Positions 48,117-57,647 of a stretch of DNA of 64,000 nucleotides are shown piece by piece. This DNA comes from an uncultured Aquimarina sp. (lineage in GTDB: Bacteria > Bacteroidota > Bacteroidia > Flavobacteriales > Flavobacteriaceae), in NCBI RefSeq assembly GCF_947492405.1, contig NZ_CANLMP010000005.1, forward strand, positions 420,654 through 484,653. The letters run 5' to 3'. Both the position numbers and the translations under genes were made by a program. Positions within the stretch are counted from its first letter, which is position 1. Every line of letters begins with the position of its first letter. Below the pieces are notes generated by a model. It searched no databases. It saw only the letters and a list, made by a program, of their open reading frames with translations, and was not told the DNA's origin.

Positions 48117-48587
48117 TTATATTTTTTCATCTAAAAGAATGATTTGATACCTGTGATAAAACGTGGACTCCTTTTTTAAAAAGTATGCCCCAACAATAGT
48201 ATTTCCATTGATTTTTGCTTCCATTCCCATAGCTCTCAAATCTGATCTTCCAATGTTTCTAGTCCTACCCATTTTAAAGAGTTGTTCTAGTAACATTTCA
48301 TCTGAAACAGATGTATTCTCCAATGTTTCTTTTTTGTGGGTACGGACTCCATTTTCAAGCAATAGATCATCGAATTCTTCCTCCAATTCAAGTAAAATTT
48401 CTGTATCCACTCTTTTAAGAAGCGCTCCTACTTTCTCTCCTTCTTTTTCATTTTCTATGGAAATATCATCCAATGCTGCGTCATAAATATTGAAACCTGA
48501 TACCTGAAGTTTAATATGGGCAGGTAAGTCATCTATCGTAAGATTATAAGTATCCATAAACTTGATATGTTCAAACTGTTCGTTCAT
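48117..48587 (-). CDS. Hypothetical, tandem paralog of 48619..49107
   Basis: EQLFKMGRTRNIGRSDLRAMGMEAKINGNTIVGAYFLKKESTFYHRYQIILL. Confidence 0.55.
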   Translation of the reverse strand: MNEQFEHIKFMDTYNLTIDDLPAHIKLQVSGFNIYDAALDDISIENEKEGEKVGALLKRVDTEILLELEEEFDDLLLENGVRTHKKETLENTSVSDEMLLEQLFKMGRTRNIGRSDLRAMGMEAKINGNTIVGAYFLKKESTFYHRYQIILLDEKI

Positions 48588-48618
48588 ATTCCAAAAATCT
48601 TATAAATTCAATACTTCT

Positions 48619-49107
48619 TTACGCTCCCTTTTTTAATGGAACAATGCCATATACGTGAAAGAAAAATGACATTCTTTTTAACTGATACTTTCCAATGACC
48701 ACATCATGTTCGATTTTAGATTTTACCCCCAAGCCTTTAAGTACAGATCTTCTAATACTTTTCCTTCTTCCCATTTTTACCAATTCCTGAAGTATCGACT
48801 CATCGGTACGTATTTTTGATTTGGCCGTCTCCTTAATAGATTTTTTAACCAAAGGAGATTTCAGTATTTCTTCGAGCCTGTCGTTATTTTCTAGCAGATC
48901 TTCATATTCTTCCTCAATCTCTCCAAGGATTTCATAATCCAATTGCTCTAATTGCTCCAGTAAATCATCACGATCTGAATCCTGAATAGCATCCAGAAGT
49001 TTATGCAGTTTCCAGAATATGCCAATCTTTTCTATCAGTGGTCTAGGAAGGTCTGTTTTCTTCACGTGATTTGTTTCTAAGAAAACTTTAAACTTTACTT
49101 CTTTCAT
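48619..49107 (-). CDS. Hypothetical, tandem paralog of 48117..48587
   Basis: QELVKMGRRKSIRRSVLKGLGVKSKIEHDVVIGKYQLKRMSFFFHVYGIVPL. Confidence 0.55.
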   Translation of the reverse strand: MKEVKFKVFLETNHVKKTDLPRPLIEKIGIFWKLHKLLDAIQDSDRDDLLEQLEQLDYEILGEIEEEYEDLLENNDRLEEILKSPLVKKSIKETAKSKIRTDESILQELVKMGRRKSIRRSVLKGLGVKSKIEHDVVIGKYQLKRMSFFFHVYGIVPLKKGA

Positions 49108-49136
49108 TTTTATAGTTTTAAAAGGTTTATGATTAA

Positions 49137-49385
49137 TTAAGCAGGGATTACTGCCACCTGTTTCGCTTCCAGGGATTTTTCTATTTGATAGGAAATAAGT
49201 GCCGTTAATGCGGAGGTTGTAAGTACAACCGCCATATTCTTGGCTAGTTCTTTCCCTCTTGGAACACCAAATTTGAATCCTTTTTTATTGGCGTTTGTAC
49301 CGAGATTATAGTACACCAATGCTTCGGCAAAACCAATGGCTAATCCTACTCCTGTTATTATGACTACCGTTTTATCTATTTTCAT
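49137..49385 (-). CDS. Small membrane protein
   Basis: Two hydrophobic segments in 82 aa. Confidence 0.5.
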   Translation of the reverse strand: MKIDKTVVIITGVGLAIGFAEALVYYNLGTNANKKGFKFGVPRGKELAKNMAVVLTTSALTALISYQIEKSLEAKQVAVIPA

Positions 49386-49407
49386 TCTTTACGTTTTTTA
49401 CTATTTA

Positions 49408-50097
49408 TTATTTTTCTAGTTTTTCTTCGATTTTCTCATATCGTTCCTTTATTTCTTCGTTATCCTTTTGTCCTTTAATGGCATTCATCTTATAAATTTT
49501 CAACAAGGAACGATGGGTATTTCTTAAGAGCCTATTGGCTTCTTTTTGAGTCTCCAGATTATCTTTTAATCCCTTTGGTATTAAGTTACCCAATGAAATA
49601 AAATGCCCCTTAATTTTGGCGTATCTGGTAGGCTGTGGTTTTGGTCCTTCGAGTTTTCGTTTTTCCTCCCGATATACCTTCATTTTCAACCGACACACCT
49701 TTACTTCTTCTTCTAAATCATTCAGTTCTGCTTTTGTAGCTTTCGATTCTGGCTTAGCCTTTGGAGTGTTCTTTTTTTCACTTTTAGAGCTTTGGGCAGG
49801 TTTCTTTTTTGTAGAAGTGCTACTCTTTTTTTGAGTTTTTTTCTTGCTTTTCCCCTTTTTCTCTTTTACCTCCGTTACATCATCACAAGGATTTTCCATA
49901 GCAGAAGGCAAAGCTTCAGGGGAATATTTGCTGACAAGTGTATATACTTTATCGACACTTCCTTGTATAATTTCTGCTGCTTTTTCCTTATCCTCCATTT
50001 CTTTATAATCCTGAATAAGTTCTTCCGTAAAGGATCGTACCTTTTCATTATCAATTTTAGATAGGTCTATTTTTAATATGTCCTGTATTGTTTTCAT
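49408..50097 (-). CDS. Lys-rich coiled-coil protein
   Basis: KKGKSKKKTQKKSSTSTKKKPAQSSKSEKKN. Confidence 0.5.
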   Translation of the reverse strand: MKTIQDILKIDLSKIDNEKVRSFTEELIQDYKEMEDKEKAAEIIQGSVDKVYTLVSKYSPEALPSAMENPCDDVTEVKEKKGKSKKKTQKKSSTSTKKKPAQSSKSEKKNTPKAKPESKATKAELNDLEEEVKVCRLKMKVYREEKRKLEGPKPQPTRYAKIKGHFISLGNLIPKGLKDNLETQKEANRLLRNTHRSLLKIYKMNAIKGQKDNEEIKERYEKIEEKLEK

Positions 50098-50130
50098 TTT
50101 TAAAGTTTTAAATTAGTATGTTGTTTTCTT

Positions 50131-50487
50131 TTAAGATGCTATTTCCAGTTCAAGCTCTAGCTCTACCAGTTCTAGTAATCGTAATCGTTCTTTTTCCTTT
50201 AACTTCAATTCATCCAAGGATTTTTGGGAACTTGTCTCTTTTGGAGCTTTACCTGTGTCCTGTTTGATTTCTTTTTCCTTTTTTTCAGGATAGAGCAACC
50301 AATACAATAAATTATCAGCTTCCTTGGCTACTGGATCATCCTTAGTAAACCCTTCTGTACGTTCCTTAATCAGTTGGTAACTCTCCAAAGGGTTTAGTTT
50401 ACTTCCTCTATAGCGTTCTATCATTTCCTGATTCGGAACGTGTATACTCTTTAATTCTTCCTGGGTAACATCTTTGATTCTGTACAT
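50131..50487 (-). CDS. Hypothetical protein
   Basis: 118-aa ORF in operon. Confidence 0.5.
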   Translation of the reverse strand: MYRIKDVTQEELKSIHVPNQEMIERYRGSKLNPLESYQLIKERTEGFTKDDPVAKEADNLLYWLLYPEKKEKEIKQDTGKAPKETSSQKSLDELKLKEKERLRLLELVELELELEIAS

Positions 50488-50490
50488 AAC

Positions 50491-50829
50491 TTATTTTGAT
50501 TTATGGTCTACTGCATATTCTTGTGCATATAAGGGTTCTAACCCTTTAAAAAATTCGTTGGCTTCTTCTTGGTTGGAGTAATGAATGGAACAATACTGAG
50601 GTGTGCCGTCCACATCAAAACACTCATATCGATAGCATTGAAAAAGACGTTCTACATCACTTGCATCAATGATCAGCCATCTCAAGATGAGCGTATTTTG
50701 ATGCTTCCTAGACTTCATAATTCTAAACTCTCGACAATGTTCCTTACAGCTATCATTGATCGCGATAGCTCTATTCATAATCCTGTTAATGATCTTTTTG
50801 TCTAGTATTTCTTTTGTGCTCTTTTTCAT
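50491..50829 (-). CDS. Hypothetical protein
   Basis: 112-aa ORF in operon. Confidence 0.5.
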   Translation of the reverse strand: MKKSTKEILDKKIINRIMNRAIAINDSCKEHCREFRIMKSRKHQNTLILRWLIIDASDVERLFQCYRYECFDVDGTPQYCSIHYSNQEEANEFFKGLEPLYAQEYAVDHKSK

Positions 50830-50830
50830 C

Positions 50831-51856
50831 CTATGTTTTCTCTTTTAAGTTTGCGTTGTGCGTTGCGATGATGCTTGTAACTTCCTTTACTGCATCTTCT
50901 ATAGAATAGCTTTGACCAAAAGACACACCCTGACCGTCTGTAATGGTATCTACAATCCGCTGATCCATCCCCTCAAAATATGTCCCTAATCCGACGGGCA
51001 GATCAATACCGAAATAATCTCCTAGTGACACCAATGCCTTAAACCCTCTGTATCTATAGTATCTAGGATCACTTGATAGTAATAACAATTGATTTTTATC
51101 CAATCGATCTTCGAAGTGCTTAACCCGAACGATCCCTGCTATGATTTGGCTATCAAAAGATGTGGCTACAACTACGTTAACAGCTACAGGTATTCCTCTG
51201 GCTTCCATATAGTCTACTAGTTCACTACAGGCAACACCTACATACATCAGTGCATCTCCTTCAATTTTTGCATTTCCTCCTGCGGTTATGTATACTTCTA
51301 ATGCTGGAAAGGTTCCTTTTTTTTGTTCAAAATGAGCAAACACTTTCTTAGCTGAACTCCCAACATCGCCTACTTGTAAGGCTATCTTTAATTTTTCAAC
51401 TGTGAGTTCTAAAGAACTTTTTTTGCTTCCTAGCATTGGAATCCTACGGAATAATCCTATGGATGCCATATCAAATGAAAAAACTCCAATTCCTTTATCA
51501 TTGAACCTAAGTTTTGGTTTGGCTATCGTTTGTGAATCGCCCATATTTAGAAAAGAATGCAGCTTTGATTTAATTTTAGGCTGAATCTTCTTTAGTAAAT
51601 GCATCCCTCCAAATATCTTATGGTTATTCAATTCTTCAACATCCCTTGGAATCGGAAAACCATACATTTTGGAATTTGCTCTAATATGCCCTGACACCCA
51701 ATCATTAATACCTCTAAAAGCTTTTACATTGTGCTGATTTAATTTTGGTATCCTATCATCTACAAAGGCGTGAAAAGCGGTTACACTATGATAAAAACAG
51801 TAGTATATTTTATATCCATTTGTAATGGTTTTGGTATGTATTTTTGGATCAGTCAT
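50831..51856 (-). CDS. Hypothetical, likely partner of the adjacent AAA+ ATPase (possibly VWA-like)
   Basis: Follows the MoxR-like gene; phage-like AAA+/VWA-type pairing. Confidence 0.45.
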   Translation of the reverse strand: MTDPKIHTKTITNGYKIYYCFYHSVTAFHAFVDDRIPKLNQHNVKAFRGINDWVSGHIRANSKMYGFPIPRDVEELNNHKIFGGMHLLKKIQPKIKSKLHSFLNMGDSQTIAKPKLRFNDKGIGVFSFDMASIGLFRRIPMLGSKKSSLELTVEKLKIALQVGDVGSSAKKVFAHFEQKKGTFPALEVYITAGGNAKIEGDALMYVGVACSELVDYMEARGIPVAVNVVVATSFDSQIIAGIVRVKHFEDRLDKNQLLLLSSDPRYYRYRGFKALVSLGDYFGIDLPVGLGTYFEGMDQRIVDTITDGQGVSFGQSYSIEDAVKEVTSIIATHNANLKEKT

Positions 51857-51862
51857 TATCTA

Positions 51863-52816
51863 TTACTTTCTGCGTTTATATTCCTGAATAAACTGATCCT
51901 TCCAAACCGATCCTTTATAATTATTTATAAAGTCCTCATATCCTACTTGCGTTTTGATATGAGTTGCTTTTTCTACACCCATCGTCCAGAAGAAACTCTC
52001 CAAACAATCTTTTAAAGTTTTCCCATTTGAAACTGTATGGTGAATCGTACCATTAGCATCCTTGATACCCATCTCGCGCATCATCTCCAGTTCATAAATC
52101 CGTTGCATATTAATCATCGTTCTAAGGGTCATGATATCTTCTGTATCCTCTTCCATAGTGCCTTCTCCTTCATATGCCAATATGGAATTGCGAATATTTA
52201 TGCAAATAGTAACTACTGCTGGATACACTACTTGTCGTTCTAAGGCTTCGTTAAAGCCGATCTCATAAATACTCCCGCTAAATCGGTCTAACAATGATGC
52301 ATCTTGTTTATTGTTTCCCACATAAGAATGGCTAATCGCTTTACCTAGCGTGTTCCCTGAAGCTATACACCCAAAGTCTGGATGCTTCCGAATTGGTTTT
52401 TTCTGACCATTTAAAATAACTGCATCCGTATCCGCTGTTTTTGCCAGTGCATAATTTAATAGCCCTGCCGTATTGGGATCTAGTTTTGGTAATTCATCTA
52501 GCAATAAAATCTTTCCCTCACCCCACGCTTTTGATAGCGCTCCTTCCTGATATCCATCTAGGGTTTGCCCTCCAATAATATCAACAGGTGATGTCCATTG
52601 ATTGCAATTAATAATCTCAAATGGAAGCTCTTTTTTGTCATTTCTTCTTCTACCGAAAAAGGAATAACTTACTTGTTCCTGCAATCTTGATTTGCCAGTA
52701 CCCTTACTACCTACCAAAAACACATTATTCCCAACACTTAAATCATCAAGGATTTTCATAAAGCTTGGTATTTGCTGTATTTCAGGTATGTCTAATGCGA
52801 ATGTTCTTTTTTTCAT
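51863..52816 (-). CDS. MoxR-like AAA+ ATPase
   Basis: NNVFLVGSKGTGKSRLQEQ; GKILLLDELPKLDP; IASGNTLG. Confidence 0.8.
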   Translation of the reverse strand: MKKRTFALDIPEIQQIPSFMKILDDLSVGNNVFLVGSKGTGKSRLQEQVSYSFFGRRRNDKKELPFEIINCNQWTSPVDIIGGQTLDGYQEGALSKAWGEGKILLLDELPKLDPNTAGLLNYALAKTADTDAVILNGQKKPIRKHPDFGCIASGNTLGKAISHSYVGNNKQDASLLDRFSGSIYEIGFNEALERQVVYPAVVTICINIRNSILAYEGEGTMEEDTEDIMTLRTMINMQRIYELEMMREMGIKDANGTIHHTVSNGKTLKDCLESFFWTMGVEKATHIKTQVGYEDFINNYKGSVWKDQFIQEYKRRK

Positions 52817-52854
52817 GTGTTTTTACTTTTAAGTATTATGTATCGTTCAATTCT

Positions 52855-55800
52855 TTAGGATGCCAATTGCTTGTGATATAATCGTAGTTTATCCAATACT
52901 TCATCAAATGGAGTGATCTCGGAAATCATATCTTCATAACACGCTAAGCCTAACTGCTGTGGACTAAATCGCCCGAATACAAATTCGGCATTACCATCTT
53001 CGTGTGGATTGTTCGTGATAAAATACCCTAGTGCATCTTGAGCTTCGTGAATCGGAGTCTCACTTGCCTGATTTAAAACTTCTTGAAATTCTTTATAAAT
53101 AGGAGTATCTTGAGTATTAATTTTCCAAGCTAAATATGGAACCGCTACATTTTTGAATATCGGAACAAGAGAAAAAGAATATTTTTCTTTATCTGTTAAT
53201 TTGCGCTCATAGGTTACTACCCCATATGGATAGTTCGCTGTAGCTTCTTCATACTCCAGAAAACCTGATAACGGATTACTCCCTTGTCCATATGACTTGC
53301 CGAGTTCATATTTCCAAGTGTCATTTTTACTAATGGTTCGCGTATTCCAATCAGTAAGATTTTCAATTTCCCAATCTTCTAATTCTTTGGCTTCTCCTTC
53401 AACCTTTATACCGTGCGTATCGAGTGCTAGAAGGAAAGCTTCCAAGTTTTTAAAGGATAGTGCTCCTGTCATATCCCCCGCATTTTGGACAAAATCTGGA
53501 AGTTCATCCTCACTTTGCCCATCAGCTCGTCTGATTAATTGACGTAATTTTGGATCAATACCCAATCGGTAATGCTCCTTCTTACTCATATAGACTTGAA
53601 AGTAGTTATCACCGATACGTTTGAATTTAATCCCCTGGGTATGATCCTTAAAAGTGTTATCCAATTCCAATTGCTCTATAGCTCCTATAGCAGCGGAAAT
53701 AGGAAGTAGTGCCATATGCTCCCCATCCTTTCCAAAGTCAAAAGACATCAGAATACCGTTTTTGATAGTTCCAGCGTTGGTATTATACTTGATGAGTCTA
53801 TTCTTTGAGCCTATTTGATACGAAGCTGCTACAATATTCTCCGTAAGAATTTGCCGTTTTTCTCGTTTTGAGGATGCTTTTTTGATCAGGTCATTCCACT
53901 GCCCAGGCACATTCGTTTTTTCTACTTCTGTAATATCTTTACTCTCCTGATAAATACTATTGATAAAAGCTTGTTGTTCCGGAACTAAAGAGTAAGTAAG
54001 TGTCTTTCGTTGATCTGCCACTGCAAATCGCATACGGATATTACTCAGAGTGTAGGTATTGCCTGTAGATGTTCCAATAGAAATCCCTAGAAAAATACCC
54101 CAAGAAGGTTCTGAGATAGAACCTACTTTGGCAACTTTTACTACATCCCCCGTCTCAAAAGCACCCATCGCTCGAACAATAATGGTTTTTATACGCTCCA
54201 ATCTCCCTACAAGAGCACTTACATCACTGGTTGCTTCTTCTATAATCTCAGTGAGCTTTGTCCTTTTACTGGCAATCTTATCATTTTCTTTTTCATCTTT
54301 TCCAGAGCCCAATTCGGGAAGCTCAGAAAGTTCCTTACGGGTTTTTTCGATGGATGCAATTTTCTTCTCCTTTCGCTGCGCTATAAGTGTTGGATAGTCT
54401 TTTTCAATACCATCTATCAACTCCTGTTGCACTTCTTTCGGAGTTTTACCATTCAACACTTCTTCAATCTGTCTGTCTATTTCTGTTTTGGTAAGTGGTC
54501 TTTTGAGGTTATTGACAATAGATTGTTCTCGTATCGTATCTTTTCCAAAAGGGGTATTTCCGCCATTTCCTTTTTGGTACAAAAATCGTTTTTTAACATC
54601 GGCATCCAATTGTAAGAACTCCGTTTCTAAGTCATAGGTTCCTTCCTGCTTTTCCAAAATGAGCTGTTGATTGTACATTGCCAATAATTCGCTGTAGAGT
54701 TTCTCCTGATCTTTCACTAATAACAAGCCTGCTCGTCCTGTTAATTGGCGAATAGCTCCTTCCTTAGTCTCATTACGTTCAAGGTGACTTTGTCCTGTTT
54801 TCCAATCATACTTTTTATGATATGTTGGATATCCTAACTGTGGCAACAGCTCTTGATGTTCATCAACCCATTGCCACGCTACTTTATCACCATATTTATT
54901 TAAGAAATCTTCACTCTTTAAGGTATCATCATTCGTATTTTGAGATCCCGTAGTATTGGCATCGAGTGACTTTAATTTCGCTTTCATCATCGTCATTAAG
55001 CGAACCTCCATAGGAATGTCACTCGTCAAAAAAGAATATTCAGGCAAGTTTACCTGTGAAGTCCTATTGACCCTTCCTAAAATTTGAACCATCGTGTTTA
55101 CATCCAATTCAAATTGCGGGATGATCATGTGGCGTTGCCTTTGATCATTGAAATCTTTTGAAGAATGTGCCGAAAAACCCGTACTACCACTTTGATTGAT
55201 CAGTATCACATCATAATCTCCATTGTTAAATAATCGAAATGCCTTCTCTGCATCACTACGAAAAGAAGATACTATAGCATCATCTCCTTCAAAATACACC
55301 TTTTGATTTCTTCCTGTAACTTCAACTACTTTATAATATGTTCCATCATGCCCTCCAATCGATCTTGGTTTCTTAGTTTGAGTCAGCATATCAATGAGCT
55401 GATCTATAGGGGATACCATAAGTCCTGAGCTTTCAGAAAGCATAGCTCGTTTGATATCATAGTATGCTGCTTGTGCATTGTCCGATAATTCTTCTAATTG
55501 AAGTTTCTGCCTGCTTTTACTACCATCGATATTGGTATAGTTGTAATTAAAGACTCCGTCTAAGCTTTTTACCATCGTTCTAACGAAATCTAATTCCTCA
55601 AGTGGTATAACATCACCACTAGAAACATTGAGGTCTTTTAGAAATGTTCCCATAGTTGACTTAAAAGCAATGACCACCTTCTTATCTTGTTTTAATAGCT
55701 CAAGGGTAATTCGTGCAGTATCTTGTACTTTCAGTGCAAATAGCATTTGATCTACAATATTGAATACTCTGGAAAAGAAGGGAGCGGATTTAACTCCTAA

Positions 55801-57129
55801 CGCTCTTGGTTTCTTTTTTACGAGTTCCCCCATAGCTTTCGCTTGTTGGTGAATCATGTTTAATTCAGGAGTGATGTAGGTAGCCTCAAAATCTACTACA
55901 CGGTTCATCAATTTTATGATGCGGTTGACACTTTTTCGGTGTTTACTCCGCTGTGGTTCTTCGTCTAATACAATGTAATTAGTATTAATCCCTTCATTAG
56001 AGCGTTGTCGCCTGATGAGTTGTCCACTTTCAGCCAAGTTCGATGCTACAATTTCTTGTAATGCCAATCCACCACTTACCATGGAACTCACAAAATTCTC
56101 GTCTTTTAACCCCGTCTCCATAATAGCAGTTTTCTTCGCATAAAAAGGCATTACCTCTGGATACTTAGCAAACGTGGCGCTTAAAAAACAACAGGCTTCC
56201 GTATGAGGTAAAACACTGCGCATCCATCTGCCTATAATAGAATCATATCCCCCTGCCATATGGGATTCATCAAGAATAAACACTACTTTTTTATACTTCT
56301 TACTGCCTTCAACACCGTTTAGGCATAACTGCTCAATCCAATCTCTTTTATAGGGCTGTGCTGATTGTACTTGGGAATAGGTACAAAAGACCATATCATA
56401 TCCTTTAGGTAAATGGTCAATGCTTTTTTTAATCGTTAGGGTTGGAGTTTCTTCGAAATTAGGAATTGGCATACGGTTTCTTTTCAGATAAGCAATAGCT
56501 TCAGGACTTTCTATGTCATACGTGTCTTGTTGAGAAAGTAGAGTTGACTGTGCATCTGAAGAAAGTGGGGAAAACACGACACTACCATCGGCATCTTTAA
56601 TTTTTGCTTTTGAATCAGTATTGACAATAAATGGATGGATATCTGAAAACCCAATGGCTTTTAAATCCCGATACATATCCGAAAACAAATCAGGTTTTTT
56701 TGAAAAGAAAATTGGTAAGTACCCATTTTTTACTGCGTGCCGGATCACACCTGCTGCCTGTCTTCCTTTCCCGATTCCAGTTTGATCGGCTACTATAATT
56801 CCCTGACCACGTTCAAATTGTTTTAAGTATAGTGCTAGAGCGTCCACCTGTTCTGCAGCCAGTGCTTTCCATAAAGTTGCTGTAGACACGTATTTAAGAC
56901 CATTTCTAACATAATTATCAATATTTCCTTTTTCCTTGACAATACCATTTAATGCCTTTTGTACCTCAAATGCCATGTTACGTGGAATAAGGGTGTCCAT
57001 TTTAAAAGGAGCATTGGATTTTGGGATGTAAGGAACCAGTGCACTTTGCTCCGCTGCTAATGCTGCTACCTCGGAAGCATTCTGAGTAAATTCTTCTTGT
57101 TCCTGTTGTATTTCTATATCCTTTTCCAT
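52855..57129 (-). CDS. Strawberry-notch-like SF2 helicase
   Basis: GIIVADQTGIGKGRQAAGVI; VFILDESHMAGG; SATFAKYPE; MVQILGRVNRTSQVNLPEYSFL; ATG at 57129 (MEKDIEIQQ) preferred. Confidence 0.88.
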   Translation of the reverse strand: MEKDIEIQQEQEEFTQNASEVAALAAEQSALVPYIPKSNAPFKMDTLIPRNMAFEVQKALNGIVKEKGNIDNYVRNGLKYVSTATLWKALAAEQVDALALYLKQFERGQGIIVADQTGIGKGRQAAGVIRHAVKNGYLPIFFSKKPDLFSDMYRDLKAIGFSDIHPFIVNTDSKAKIKDADGSVVFSPLSSDAQSTLLSQQDTYDIESPEAIAYLKRNRMPIPNFEETPTLTIKKSIDHLPKGYDMVFCTYSQVQSAQPYKRDWIEQLCLNGVEGSKKYKKVVFILDESHMAGGYDSIIGRWMRSVLPHTEACCFLSATFAKYPEVMPFYAKKTAIMETGLKDENFVSSMVSGGLALQEIVASNLAESGQLIRRQRSNEGINTNYIVLDEEPQRSKHRKSVNRIIKLMNRVVDFEATYITPELNMIHQQAKAMGELVKKKPRALGVKSAPFFSRVFNIVDQMLFALKVQDTARITLELLKQDKKVVIAFKSTMGTFLKDLNVSSGDVIPLEELDFVRTMVKSLDGVFNYNYTNIDGSKSRQKLQLEELSDNAQAAYYDIKRAMLSESSGLMVSPIDQLIDMLTQTKKPRSIGGHDGTYYKVVEVTGRNQKVYFEGDDAIVSSFRSDAEKAFRLFNNGDYDVILINQSGSTGFSAHSSKDFNDQRQRHMIIPQFELDVNTMVQILGRVNRTSQVNLPEYSFLTSDIPMEVRLMTMMKAKLKSLDANTTGSQNTNDDTLKSEDFLNKYGDKVAWQWVDEHQELLPQLGYPTYHKKYDWKTGQSHLERNETKEGAIRQLTGRAGLLLVKDQEKLYSELLAMYNQQLILEKQEGTYDLETEFLQLDADVKKRFLYQKGNGGNTPFGKDTIREQSIVNNLKRPLTKTEIDRQIEEVLNGKTPKEVQQELIDGIEKDYPTLIAQRKEKKIASIEKTRKELSELPELGSGKDEKENDKIASKRTKLTEIIEEATSDVSALVGRLERIKTIIVRAMGAFETGDVVKVAKVGSISEPSWGIFLGISIGTSTGNTYTLSNIRMRFAVADQRKTLTYSLVPEQQAFINSIYQESKDITEVEKTNVPGQWNDLIKKASSKREKRQILTENIVAASYQIGSKNRLIKYNTNAGTIKNGILMSFDFGKDGEHMALLPISAAIGAIEQLELDNTFKDHTQGIKFKRIGDNYFQVYMSKKEHYRLGIDPKLRQLIRRADGQSEDELPDFVQNAGDMTGALSFKNLEAFLLALDTHGIKVEGEAKELEDWEIENLTDWNTRTISKNDTWKYELGKSYGQGSNPLSGFLEYEEATANYPYGVVTYERKLTDKEKYSFSLVPIFKNVAVPYLAWKINTQDTPIYKEFQEVLNQASETPIHEAQDALGYFITNNPHEDGNAEFVFGRFSPQQLGLACYEDMISEITPFDEVLDKLRLYHKQLAS

Positions 57130-57227
57130 AGTAATATCTTTGATTAAATAATAGCAGCTTGCGACAAGTGGTGGCATTGCGCTACCCTTTGAAAACCACT
57201 TGTCAACTAACTGCTCCTTATAATGTT

Positions 57228-57647
57228 TTAGTTTTCTACTCCTGTTAATACCTCCAGATAGGTTCGCAGCGTAATTTCTGCATAGAGCTGAATAGCCTCT
57301 TTCTTTTCCATACCTCCATACATTAAGGAGTCTGCTGGTATCGATTCATCTAAATTGCTCCAGCTCTCTTTAAGTGTCCACATCGCTAGTATCATCTTAT
57401 CACTTTGCATTAAAAAGTTGGCGATTTCACCTGTAGTCCTGCCTCCTGTGTATACTGTCTCTAAATAGGATTCAATGAGGATTATAGGGTCTTCTCCTTC
57501 AGCAAATGCACGCTCTATGAGTTCGTGTAACTGAATAAATATTGCTGCTTCGTGGTCTTCGTACCTAGTAAATGCTACTGGATTATTGACCATATATAAT
57601 GTTGCGCTGCCCGATGTTGGCATTAATTGGTTGTTAAAAAATATCAT
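57228..57647 (-). CDS. Hypothetical protein
   Basis: 139-aa ORF overlapping the end of the methyltransferase gene by 14 bp. Confidence 0.5.
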   Translation of the reverse strand: MIFFNNQLMPTSGSATLYMVNNPVAFTRYEDHEAAIFIQLHELIERAFAEGEDPIILIESYLETVYTGGRTTGEIANFLMQSDKMILAMWTLKESWSNLDESIPADSLMYGGMEKKEAIQLYAEITLRTYLEVLTGVEN

